A stretch of 64,000 bases of DNA. Origin: Streptomyces sp. Q6 (GTDB taxonomy: Bacteria > Actinomycetota > Actinomycetes > Streptomycetales > Streptomycetaceae). The stretch is from assembly GCF_036967205.1 (NCBI RefSeq), contig NZ_CP146022.1, forward strand, positions 2,914,001 through 2,978,000, in the 5' to 3' direction. Numbering within the stretch: the stretch's first letter is position 1; every line of letters begins with the position of its first letter. Below are positions 57,138 to 64,000 of the stretch, one piece after another. Made by a program: the position numbers and the translations under genes. The notes beneath the pieces are model-generated. The model saw nothing but the letters and a program-made list of their open reading frames with translations. It had not been told where the DNA came from and did no database searches.

Positions 57138-57638
57138 ATGACGCGTACGCGGACGGTACGGATCCGGCGGGCCCGCCCCGACGAGGCGGCGGAACTCACG
57201 GCGCTCGCCCTGCGCTCGAAGGCGCACTGGGGCTACGACGAGGCGTTCATGGCGGCGTGCGTGGCCGAGCTGACGCTCGCGGCGGACGAGATCGCGGCGC
57301 GCCGCACGGCCGTGGCGGAATCCGACGACGGCCGGGTCCTCGGCCTCGCGACGCTCGAAGGAGCGCCGCCGCACGGCGAGTTGGGGCTGATGTTCGTGGA
57401 CCCGGAGGCGATGGGGCTCGGCGTGGGCCGCCTTCTGTTCGCGCATGTGCGCGCGACGGCCGCCGCCACGGGGTTCACGACGGTCCGCTGGGCGGCGGAC
57501 CCGAACGCGGTGCCGTTCTACGAGGCGATGGGCGGCCGGCGCACGGGGGCGATCCCGTCGGGCTCGGTCCCCGGCCGCACCCTCCCGCTCATGGAGCTGA
57601 CCGTGCGACCGCGAGCCACTCCACCAGAAGCCGGTTGA
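57138..57638 (+). CDS. GNAT acetyltransferase
   Basis: 166 residues from ATG 57138. Compact GNAT fold: beta-4 LGLATLEGAPPHGELGLMFV, acetyl-CoA loop DPEAMGLGVGRLLFAHV, then VRWAADPNAVPFYEAMGGRR. Substrate unknown. Its last 50 bases overlap the 3' end of the converging hydrolase gene, a true antisense overlap of two coding regions. Confidence 0.82.
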   Translation: MTRTRTVRIRRARPDEAAELTALALRSKAHWGYDEAFMAACVAELTLAADEIAARRTAVAESDDGRVLGLATLEGAPPHGELGLMFVDPEAMGLGVGRLLFAHVRATAAATGFTTVRWAADPNAVPFYEAMGGRRTGAIPSGSVPGRTLPLMELTVRPRATPPEAG

Positions 57639-58578
57639 CCTCGTCGGCGCGCTCCTGCTGGATCCAGTGCCCGGCGCCGTCGAGCAGGTGCGAGCCGACG
57701 AGCCCGGGGAGCGTCTTCGGGAACGCGTCGATGGCGTCGGAGAGCCACATGGTGGAGGCGTCCCTCGTCCCGCCGACGAACAGCGACGGCTGCGCGAGGG
57801 CGGCCCCGTCGAAGCCGGCCAGATCCTCCCAGTCCCGGTCCATGTTCCGGTAGCGGTTCAGCGCGCCGCGCATCCCCGTACGCTCGAACTCCCCCGCGTA
57901 CACGTCGAGTTCGCTCTCGCTCAGCCAGTGCGGGAGCCCGGCAGGGAACCGGTCCCGCAGCCGTCCGCCGCGCGTGACGAGGTGCGGGTCGGGGGCGTCG
58001 GGTCCGGGCATGGTGTCGGCGGACAGCGCGGCGTAGAACCCGGCGAGCCAGCCGCGCACGTCCGGCTCGATCTCCGCCTCGGCCCGCCCGGCCTCCTGGA
58101 AGTACGAGACGTAGAACTCCTCGGGCCCGCCGCCCGTCCCGGCGAACACCTCGCTGGGCCGGGGTCCGCCGCGCGGGGCGTAGGGCACGCTCAGCATCGC
58201 CACGGCGCGGAACACGTCGGGCCGCACCAGCGCGGAGTGCGCGGCGATCCCGGCGCCCCAGTCGTGGCCGACGACCATGGCGTGGTCCGCCCCCAGCGCC
58301 TCGACCACGGCGACGCCGTCCTCGACGAGCTCCAGCATCCGGTACGCGTCGACCCGGTCGGGCCGCGACGAGCGCCCGTATCCGCGGACGTCGACGGCGA
58401 CGGCCCGGTACCCGGCGTCGGCGAGGACGGGCAGCTGCCGCCGCCATGAGTACCAGGACTCCGGGAAGCCGTGGATCAGCAGGACGAGGGGCCCTTCCCC
58501 CTGCTCCACGAGGTGGACGCGCCCGGCGGGCGAGGGGACGAGACGGTGGACGGGGGCGAGGGCGGACGGCTGCGCCAT
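57589..58578 (-). CDS. Alpha/beta hydrolase, epoxide-hydrolase-like
   Basis: 329 residues from ATG 58578. HGFPESWYSWRRQL oxyanion motif (HGxP), nucleophile Asp in VVGHDWGAGIAA (near residue 107), C-terminal catalytic His in DGAGHWIQQE; Tyr residues of the lid (RYRNMDRDWE) fit an epoxide hydrolase. It opens epoxides or cleaves C-halide bonds. It is the gene following arr on the same strand, 116 bp downstream, and may be co-transcribed with the detoxification run. Confidence 0.85.
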   Translation of the reverse strand: MAQPSALAPVHRLVPSPAGRVHLVEQGEGPLVLLIHGFPESWYSWRRQLPVLADAGYRAVAVDVRGYGRSSRPDRVDAYRMLELVEDGVAVVEALGADHAMVVGHDWGAGIAAHSALVRPDVFRAVAMLSVPYAPRGGPRPSEVFAGTGGGPEEFYVSYFQEAGRAEAEIEPDVRGWLAGFYAALSADTMPGPDAPDPHLVTRGGRLRDRFPAGLPHWLSESELDVYAGEFERTGMRGALNRYRNMDRDWEDLAGFDGAALAQPSLFVGGTRDASTMWLSDAIDAFPKTLPGLVGSHLLDGAGHWIQQERADEVNRLLVEWLAVARSAP

Positions 58579-58694
58579 GGGGACCTCCGGGTCGCGCGGT
58601 GCGGCTGCTGCGATACGTCGATCATGCCTCCGCGCGGTCGCCGCCCCCGGCCGGTGTTGCCGGTTCGGCAAATCGGGGCGGGCCGTCCGTCGCG

Positions 58695-59105
58695 TCAGTT
58701 GATGATCTCGGCGCCGTCGTCCTCGCGGATCGCGGCCAGCCGGTCCCGCCACATCCGGAGGGCCTCGGGCGTCTGCCGCACCCAGTCGGTGACCTCGCCG
58801 AGGATGCGCAGCGGCTGCTCGCTGCGGTAGGAGCGGGTGGGGTTGCCGGGGAACTTCTTGTCGGTGACGTTGGGGTCGTTCTCGAACTCCCCGGTCGGCT
58901 CGACGAGGTACACGCGCGGTTCCCCGTCCCCGGCGGCCAGCTCGGCGGCGAGCCCCGCGCCGTCGCGCAGCGCGGTGAAGTAGATGTGGTTCATCACGAT
59001 CTCGGGCCGGTAGTTGGACCGGAACCCGGCGGTGAGGTGGTCCCCGACCCGCAGTGCGGCCTTCGTCCCGTGGAAGAACGGCCCCTCGTCCAACGCCTCG
59101 CTCAT
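58695..59105 (-). CDS. arr: NAD-dependent rifampin ADP-ribosyltransferase
   Basis: 136 residues, the length of Arr from Mycobacterium smegmatis. Motifs FFHGTKAALRVGDHLTAGFRSNYRP and NHIYFTALRDGA carry the conserved His and Tyr; PRVYLVEPTGEFENDPNVTDKKFPGNP follows. Arr moves ADP-ribose from NAD onto the C23 hydroxyl of rifamycins. Thirty bases downstream of the response-regulator gene, so probably in one transcript with it. Confidence 0.9.
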   Translation of the reverse strand: MSEALDEGPFFHGTKAALRVGDHLTAGFRSNYRPEIVMNHIYFTALRDGAGLAAELAAGDGEPRVYLVEPTGEFENDPNVTDKKFPGNPTRSYRSEQPLRILGEVTDWVRQTPEALRMWRDRLAAIREDDGAEIIN

Positions 59106-59135
59106 CGCGGCAGGCTACCAACCACGAGACGCCGC

Positions 59136-59780
59136 TCACGCCTCCAGGTACGCGAGCACCGCGAGGACCCGGCGGTTGTCGCTCTCCCCCGGGTAGAGGC
59201 CGAGCTTCGTGAAGATGTTGCCGATGTGCTTGGCCACGGCCTTCTCGGTGACGACGAGCGCCTCCGCCACGCCCGCGTTCGAGCGTCCCTGCGCGAGCAG
59301 TCCGAGGACCTCGTGCTCGCGTGCGGTGAGGGATCCGACGCGCCGGTCACGGACCTTGCGGGCCAGCAGCTTGGACACCACCTCGGGGTCCATCACGGTC
59401 CCGCCGTCGGCGACCTGCCCGATGGTCCGCAGGAACTCGGCGCCGTTCGTGACCCGGTCCTTGAGGACGTAGCCGGTGCCCCCGGCGCCGTCGGCCAGCA
59501 ACTCCCGCGCGTACAGCGGCTCCACGTACTGCGAGAGCAGCAGCACCGGGAGCCCCGGCACCTGTGCGCGGGCCGCGAGCGCCGCCCGCAGGCCCTCGTC
59601 GGAGAAGTCCGGCGGCAGGCGTACGTCGACGATCGCGACGTCGGGTTTCTCGGTGACGAGGGCGCCCAGCAGCTCCGGGCCGTTGTCCACGGCGGCGACG
59701 ACCTCGTGGCCGTACGCGCCGAGGAGCCGTACGAGACCGTCCCTCAGCAGGAAGTGGTCTTCGGCGACGACAACACGCAC
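59136..59780 (-). CDS. NarL/FixJ-family response regulator
   Basis: 214 residues from GTG 59780. Receiver VRVVVAEDHFLLRDGLVRLL with phospho-acceptor Asp52 in VAIVDVRLPP and Lys in YVLKDR; DNA-binding domain LTAREHEVLGLLAQGRSNAGVAEALVVTEKAVAKHIGNIFTKLGL. Its start codon lies 37 bases inside the kinase gene, so the two are translated together and form one two-component system. Confidence 0.93.
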   Translation of the reverse strand: MRVVVAEDHFLLRDGLVRLLGAYGHEVVAAVDNGPELLGALVTEKPDVAIVDVRLPPDFSDEGLRAALAARAQVPGLPVLLLSQYVEPLYARELLADGAGGTGYVLKDRVTNGAEFLRTIGQVADGGTVMDPEVVSKLLARKVRDRRVGSLTAREHEVLGLLAQGRSNAGVAEALVVTEKAVAKHIGNIFTKLGLYPGESDNRRVLAVLAYLEA

Positions 59781-61006
59781 GGCACCTCCATCGAGATCTG
59801 GGTCGGGCCGCCGACCGGGCTGTGCACGGCGAGGACGCCGTCGAAGGTGGCCAGGCGGCGCTCGACACCGGCCAGTCCGGTGCCGCGGGACGGATCGGCG
59901 CCGCCGCGGCCGTCGTCGCCCACGCCGACCCGCAGGGCGGTGCGCTCGGGATCGTAGGCGATGTCGATCCACAGCCGCTCGGCGTCGGCGTGCTTCGCCG
60001 CGTTCGTCACGGTCTCGGCGATCGCGAAGTAGACGGCGGACTCGACCGGCGGCTCGGGGCGCGCGGGGAGGTCGATCGTGACCTCCGCGGAGAGCGGGCT
60101 CAGGAGCGCCAACGACCGTACGGCGTCGGCGAGTCCACGGTCGGCGAGGACCGGCGGATGGATGCCGCGGACGAGGTCGCGCAGTTCCTGGAGCGCGGCG
60201 ACGGACGAGGCGCGGGCCTCGGCGAGCAGCGCCCGCACGGCCTCCGGGTCCTCGGAGAGGCGGTGCTCGGCGGCGTCCAGCGTCATGCCCATCGCGACCA
60301 GGCGGGCCTGGGCCCCGTCGTGCAGATCACGCTCGATGCGCCGGAGTTCGGCGGCGGAGGAGTCGGCGGCGTCGGAGCGGGTCGCGGCGAGGTGCGCGAT
60401 GCGGGCCGCCATCAGCTCCTGCTCGCTGGGCGCCAGTGCCGCCTTCACGAAGCGGGCGTGCCGGGTCACGGCGCGGGGCGCGAGCCACAGGCCGGTCCTC
60501 GCGATGCCGAGGCCGAGCAGCCCCGCCATGAGCCCGGTCGGCACGTTCTGGACGTGCACGAACATGTACCAGAGGCCCTCCCAGCCGGCGTCCCGCGCCA
60601 GGTACGGGCCGAACGCGGCGAGGAACACGCCCCACAGGCCGTATCCGACGAGACCGACCGGCACGCTGACGATCAGGCCGGCCACGAACCCGTACACCGT
60701 CACCCAGCGCCACTCGCGCAGCCGCTGCGGGTCCTCCAGGAGCCAGCGGTAGCGGGCGACCAGGCCCCGGCGCTCCTTCTCGTGCCCGAGCGGGACCGCG
60801 GGCGAGGCCTCGACCGTGATCCCCGACCATGTGCCGGCGAGCGCCCGCTCGCGGTCCACGTGGCGGCGCATGCCGGCCGTGGCCCACGGCAGGAACCCGG
60901 GGACGGGCGTCCACACCGCGATCCCCACCGTCGCCGACCAGTGCATGGACACCACCGACAGCCACCACAGTCGGTGGCTGCGCTTCAGCGCCTCGACCCT
61001 CTTCAT
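59744..61006 (-). CDS. Sensor histidine kinase (HisKA_3)
   Basis: 420 residues. About five TM segments with cytoplasmic loops between residues 12 and 175 (for example GFVAGLIVSVPVGLVGYGLW). Dimerisation domain LRRIERDLHDGAQARLVAMGM with phospho-His229, followed by the N box ETVTNAAKHADAERLW and the ATP lid region GVGDDGRGGADPSRGTGLAGVERR. Partner of the NarL regulator, with which its 3' end overlaps. It lies 25 bp downstream of the FAD monooxygenase gene on the same strand. Confidence 0.92.
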   Translation of the reverse strand: MKRVEALKRSHRLWWLSVVSMHWSATVGIAVWTPVPGFLPWATAGMRRHVDRERALAGTWSGITVEASPAVPLGHEKERRGLVARYRWLLEDPQRLREWRWVTVYGFVAGLIVSVPVGLVGYGLWGVFLAAFGPYLARDAGWEGLWYMFVHVQNVPTGLMAGLLGLGIARTGLWLAPRAVTRHARFVKAALAPSEQELMAARIAHLAATRSDAADSSAAELRRIERDLHDGAQARLVAMGMTLDAAEHRLSEDPEAVRALLAEARASSVAALQELRDLVRGIHPPVLADRGLADAVRSLALLSPLSAEVTIDLPARPEPPVESAVYFAIAETVTNAAKHADAERLWIDIAYDPERTALRVGVGDDGRGGADPSRGTGLAGVERRLATFDGVLAVHSPVGGPTQISMEVPCVLSSPKTTSC

Positions 61007-61031
61007 CCCCCGGCTCCCCTGCTCGACCCGT

Positions 61032-62510
61032 CTACTGCAAGGAGTATCCGGCGAACTCCTCGGGCACGTCGGTGGAGATAACTCCCCTCTTCCCCGGCTC
61101 GCTCGCCCACGCCGCGTATCCGTCGGGGCGTACGAGCAGCGCCGTCCGCCGGTCGCTCGCCCAGTGCTCGACGCGGACCGGGCCGCCCTTGTGCTCGGCC
61201 TCCTCGGGCAGGATCAGCACGAACTCGCCGTCGCGCAAGGCCTCGTAGAGCCGGGTGCCGCCGCGCAGGGCGACATCGGGGACGCGCCTGCCGACGAGCG
61301 CGTGGGCGCCCTTGGCGGCCGGATAGCGGAAGCCGATGCCGGTGATCTGCCCGAGGGCGCGGTCCCGGGCGGGGTGGACCCGGTCGACGAGGCCGGTGAG
61401 GACGGCGCGGGCGGCGAGCGTCCAGGGGCGCCTGGCCATCGCCATCCGCACGATGCCGCCGCTGCTGCGCAGGACCGCCCGGCCGACGGGGTGCCGCTCG
61501 GCCTGGTACGTGTCCAACAGGGCCTTGTCCGCACGGCCGTTGAGGACCGCCGCCAGCTTCCAGCCGAGGTTCGCGGCGTCCTGGAGGCCGGTGTTCATGC
61601 CCTGGCCGCCGGCCGGGGTGTGCACGTGCGCGGCGTCCCCGGCGAGCAGGACGCGGCCCACGCGGTAGGCGGGCGCCTGGCGTTCGTCGCTGTGGAAGCG
61701 GGACATCCAGCGGGCGTCGTGCATGCCGAAGTCGCGGCCGAGGGCGAGCCGGGCGATCTCCTTGATCTCGTCGAGGTCGAGCGGGGTGGAGTCCGGCACG
61801 TCGTGGGCGCGGTTCCAGCCGATGACGCGGTAGTAGCCGTCGCCGAACGGCGCGATGAAGGCGAAGGCGTCGCCGACGGCGTTCACGGTGAGCAGGTTCT
61901 CGGGCCGCTCGGCGAGCCGCACGTCGGCGAGGACGACGGAGCGGATCACGGACCTGCCGGGGAAGGGCAGCCCCACGGCCTCCCGCACCGCGCTGCGCAT
62001 GCCGTCGGTCCCGACGACGTACGCGGCGCTCATCTCCTTCGACTCCCCGTCCGCCGTGCGGACTTGAAGGGTGACGCCGTCCGTGCCCTGCGTCAGGCCC
62101 GTCACCTCGGTCTCGTACGCGAAGGAGACCCCGGCCTCGACGGCACGCCGCGCCAGCGCCTTCTCGACCTCGTACTGCGGGACGACGAGGAGGTGGTTGA
62201 ACCGGGAGGGCAGGTCGCCGAGGTCGACGGTGAGGCGCCCGAACAGCCGCAGCCGGTCGAGGACCTGGCCCCTCTCCTCGATCTCGTCGGCCAGACCCCG
62301 CGCGTCGAGCTGCTCCAGGGTGCGGGCGTGGACGACGAAGGCGCGGGAGAGGTTGCTGATCGTGCGGGCGCGCTTCTCGACGAGGGTGACGGGCACACCG
62401 GCGGCGGCGAGGTCCCCGGCGAGCAGCAGGCCGGTGGGCCCGGAGCCGACGACGAGGACGGAGCCGACGCCCGTGCGGTCGTTCGTGGTGCCGTTCGTGG
62501 TGCCGTTCAT
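61032..62510 (-). CDS. FAD-dependent aromatic monooxygenase (Rox/UbiH-like)
   Basis: 492 residues, AGGAGG upstream of the ATG. Flavoprotein hydroxylase fold: VLVVGSGPTGLLLAGDLAAAGVPVTLVEK (FAD binding), VVGTDGMRSAVREAVGLPF (DG motif), GRVLLAGDAAHVHTPAGGQGMN (GD motif, near residue 285), C-terminal thioredoxin-like tail. It uses NAD(P)H and O2 to hydroxylate an aromatic or polyketide; related enzymes inactivate rifamycins (Rox). Divergent from a TetR gene, with an operator array between them. Confidence 0.88.
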   Translation of the reverse strand: MNGTTNGTTNDRTGVGSVLVVGSGPTGLLLAGDLAAAGVPVTLVEKRARTISNLSRAFVVHARTLEQLDARGLADEIEERGQVLDRLRLFGRLTVDLGDLPSRFNHLLVVPQYEVEKALARRAVEAGVSFAYETEVTGLTQGTDGVTLQVRTADGESKEMSAAYVVGTDGMRSAVREAVGLPFPGRSVIRSVVLADVRLAERPENLLTVNAVGDAFAFIAPFGDGYYRVIGWNRAHDVPDSTPLDLDEIKEIARLALGRDFGMHDARWMSRFHSDERQAPAYRVGRVLLAGDAAHVHTPAGGQGMNTGLQDAANLGWKLAAVLNGRADKALLDTYQAERHPVGRAVLRSSGGIVRMAMARRPWTLAARAVLTGLVDRVHPARDRALGQITGIGFRYPAAKGAHALVGRRVPDVALRGGTRLYEALRDGEFVLILPEEAEHKGGPVRVEHWASDRRTALLVRPDGYAAWASEPGKRGVISTDVPEEFAGYSLQ

Positions 62511-62564
62511 GGTGGCCTCCTACGACTGCGCTGCGAAAGCGACTGCGACTGCGACTGCGGTGCG

Positions 62565-62661
62565 CCAACACCTGTTGGTCAACACCTGTTGGTCAACGCT
62601 TGTTGGCAAACGTAGAGCCGCACGTCTGGACTGTCAACACGTGTTGGCCTACGTTTGTTGG
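62565..62661. promoter_or_regulatory. Five-copy 14-bp operator array
   Basis: Consensus TCAACACCTGTTGG (near-palindromic, CAACA...TGTTG). Copies at 62565, 62579, 62593 (back to back) and 62634, 62648 (back to back), the last ending one base before the TetR start codon. The palindrome at 62565 (CCAACA-CC-TGTTGG) is perfect. A 27-bp gap separates the two groups. Very likely binding sites of the divergent TetR protein. Confidence 0.8.
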
Positions 62662-62662
62662 C

Positions 62663-63244
62663 ATGAGTGAGAAGCAGCAGGCGACGCAGGTGGCCCGGCG
62701 GTCCGACGCCACCCGCGCCGCGATCCTCGGCGCGGCCCGTGAACGGTTCGCCGCGGACGGGTACGAGCGGGCGACGATCCGCGCCATCGCGCGTGACGCC
62801 CGGATCGACCCGTCCATGGTGATGCGCTATTTCGGGAACAAGGAAGGTCTCTTCGCGTCGGCCGTCACCCTCGACCTGAAGCTGCCGGACCCGGCGGGCA
62901 TCGCGCGTGAGGAGATCGGCCGCACGCTGGTGGGCCACTTCCTGGCGCTGTGGGAGGAGAACGAGGTGCTCACCGCGCTGCTGCGGGTCGGCACCACGAA
63001 CCAGGCCGCCGCCGAGCGGATGCAGGGTGTGCTGCGCGACCAGCTGATCCCGGTGGCCAGGAAGGTCTGCCCCGACCCCGAGCAGGCCCCGGCGCGGGCG
63101 GCGCTGGGCGCGTCACAGGTGCTCGGGCTCGCGCTGACGCGGTACGTGCTGCGCTTCCCGGCGAGCGTGGCGATGAGCCGCGAGGAGATCGTGGACTGGC
63201 TTGGCCCGACGGTGCAGCGCTATCTGACGGCCGAGACGCCCTGA
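62663..63244 (+). CDS. TetR-family transcriptional repressor
   Basis: 193 residues from ATG 62663. HTH region RAAILGAARERFAADGYERATIRAIARDARIDPSMVMRYFGNKEGLF; C-terminal all-helical ligand domain with one Cys. No Shine-Dalgarno sequence fits before the ATG because the operator array abuts it; the transcript may be leaderless or nearly so. Divergent from the monooxygenase gene, which is its probable target. Confidence 0.9.
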   Translation: MSEKQQATQVARRSDATRAAILGAARERFAADGYERATIRAIARDARIDPSMVMRYFGNKEGLFASAVTLDLKLPDPAGIAREEIGRTLVGHFLALWEENEVLTALLRVGTTNQAAAERMQGVLRDQLIPVARKVCPDPEQAPARAALGASQVLGLALTRYVLRFPASVAMSREEIVDWLGPTVQRYLTAETP

Positions 63245-63300
63245 GCGGGACGGGAAGCGGACGCGGACCGGGACGGGCAGGACCCGCAGGGGTGAACGCG

Positions 63301-63344
63301 TCGAGGGCATCCACGGCGCGGGTGCGCGCCGTGGATGCCCTCGA
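63301..63344. terminator. Very strong hairpin after tetR
   Basis: TCGAGGGCATCCACGGCGCG pairs with CGCGCCGTGGATGCCCTCGA over 20 bp with a four-base loop, between the tetR gene and the converging small membrane protein gene. Confidence 0.92.
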
Positions 63345-63360
63345 CGGGAAAGCGTGCGGG

Positions 63361-63603
63361 TCAGCCCTGCTTCTGCTGCTTGCGGGACTTGTCGCCGAGC
63401 ACCACCAGACCGGCGATGACCAGGAACAGCACGATCGGAGCGGCCACGTAGAGGCCGAGCGTCTCGATCACGCTCAGGCCGTTGGTGCCCGGGTCGTCAC
63501 CGTCGTCGCGCGTCAGCGCGAGCGCGGGGGACGACATGAGCAGCATCATCAGCGTCGTACCGGAGGCCAGGGCGCCGGCGCGCAGGGCGTTCTTCTTGTC
63601 CAC
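63361..63603 (-). CDS. Small exported membrane protein, unknown
   Basis: 80 residues from GTG 63603. A basic start (VDKKNALRAG) and hydrophobic LASGTTLMMLLMSSPALALT look like a signal peptide, then an acidic loop DDGDDPGTNGLSVIETLG, a TM helix LYVAAPIVLFLVIAGLVVLG and a basic KSRKQQKQG tail. The order resembles a membrane-anchored exported peptide. The function is unknown. Downstream of malQ on the same strand, 20 bp away. Confidence 0.75.
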   Translation of the reverse strand: MDKKNALRAGALASGTTLMMLLMSSPALALTRDDGDDPGTNGLSVIETLGLYVAAPIVLFLVIAGLVVLGDKSRKQQKQG

Positions 63604-63623
63604 GGTGCCAACGTAGCGAACGC

Positions 63624-64000
63624 CTAAGCGCGCCGCGCGCCCGGGGGGCCTGTAAGGGGCACGGAGCCGTCCCAGAGCTCCCGGAGAAGGGCGTGCGCGC
63701 GGGGCGAGGCGGCCAGCTCCTCCAGGGTGACGGGGCGCCCGGTCGGGTCGGCGACGGGCAGCCGCCAGTTGGGGTACTCGGTCCAGGTCCCCGGCAGGTT
63801 CTGCGGCCGCCGGTCGCCCACGAGGTCGGGCAGCCAGACGCCGATCATGCGGGCCGGGGTGCGCAGCAGGAACCGGTGCACGGCCCGGATCTCCTCCTCC
63901 TCGTCGTGCCCGTCGCGCAGCAGCCCGAGCCGGGCGAAGAGGGTGAGCCACTCCCCCACCTCCGCCGCGGCCTCGTCCGGTGAGGCCGTGGACAGGCCGA
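63624..64000 (-). CDS. malQ: 4-alpha-glucanotransferase, C-terminal part (runs off the window)
   Basis: Only the last ~125 residues lie in the window; the frame is open to 64000. The sequence IRAVHRFLLRTPARMIGVWLPDLVGDRRPQNLPGTWTEYPNW is the conserved C-terminal end of GH77 amylomaltase, where the tail GTxxEYPNWR follows the catalytic barrel. The enzyme transfers maltosyl segments between alpha-glucans in glycogen/trehalose metabolism. Catalytic residues are outside the window. Confidence 0.88.
   Translation of the reverse strand, partial: GLSTASPDEAAAEVGEWLTLFARLGLLRDGHDEEEEIRAVHRFLLRTPARMIGVWLPDLVGDRRPQNLPGTWTEYPNWRLPVADPTGRPVTLEELAASPRAHALLRELWDGSVPLTGPPGARRA

Noticed and set aside
58695-59135. 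Rifampin-associated element upstream of arr
   Set aside because: No GGGGCTTGC-GGCAAGGCCC-like sequence in the 30-bp gap or upstream of the monooxygenase gene.
62539-62560. Short GCGACT hexamer tandem before the operator array
   Set aside because: Only three copies, in ordinary GC-rich DNA next to the monooxygenase 5' end; no function can be supported.

Overview
The window is high-GC chromosomal DNA from a Streptomyces-type actinomycete. Evidence: strong G/C bias at third codon positions, frequent GTG starts, conserved gene order, LPxTG and Tat-exported proteins, GAF-ANTAR regulators, paired ClpP1/ClpP2, and a Nur-type operator before an Fe-type superoxide dismutase. I see no CRISPR array, intact insertion sequence, prophage or polyketide/peptide biosynthetic cluster. 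Most of the window is core or near-core chromosome.

Bases 1-16400 hold a conserved housekeeping block. The folC, DUF4233 and ndk genes form an operon on the minus strand, followed by valS and then clpX, clpP2, clpP1 and tig, with a ClgR-type operator upstream of clpP1. Inserted between folC and valS is a lineage-specific segment: a second MreB-like gene, an orphan histidine kinase, a frameshifted membrane-protein gene, an OmpR-like regulator whose receiver lacks the phospho-acceptor Asp, a family 2 glycosyltransferase, and a 53-residue peptide with an LAATG sortase-like signal. The order tig, nei, rpiB, thioredoxin-fold oxidoreductase, pepN further on matches the Mycobacterium tuberculosis block around Rv2445c-Rv2467, with many genes interpolated.

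Bases 16000-31000 carry tRNA-Pro(UGG) and tRNA-Gly(UCC) in opposite orientation, two consecutive GAF-ANTAR antiterminator genes, a tiny membrane protein beside the largest gene-free stretch, an acyltransferase, an HD-domain protein, a truncated FtsX permease remnant, a Na+(K+)/H+ antiporter, a SpoIIE-type phosphatase, an Eis-like acetyltransferase, nei, rpiB, an amino-acid permease and a frameshifted Ser/Thr kinase.

Bases 31000-57000 carry an LPxTG protein, a BBE-type flavoprotein, bioY, two more amino-acid permeases, sodF, a mycothiol-dependent nitroreductase-like protein, two pepN paralogues 11 kb apart, an AbiEi-like/DUF559-like fusion, a Tat-exported metallophosphoesterase, a NUDIX hydrolase, a CGNR regulator, a 1107-residue subtilase, an ECF-like sigma factor with a membrane partner, asd, a DUF1203 protein, allantoicase and a LysR regulator.

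Bases 57000-64000 carry a GNAT acetyltransferase, an epoxide-hydrolase-like enzyme, and a tight minus-strand run: FAD monooxygenase, histidine kinase, NarL regulator, and a rifampin ADP-ribosyltransferase (Arr). This run is divergent from a TetR gene, and five copies of a 14-bp near-palindrome lie in the intergenic region. The module looks like an aromatic-antibiotic detoxification unit and is the most system-like part of the window. A small exported membrane protein and the 3' end of malQ close the window.

Three loci (4923-5481, 20915-21529, 28719-30295) are broken. Two of them are broken by single indels that could equally be sequence errors.
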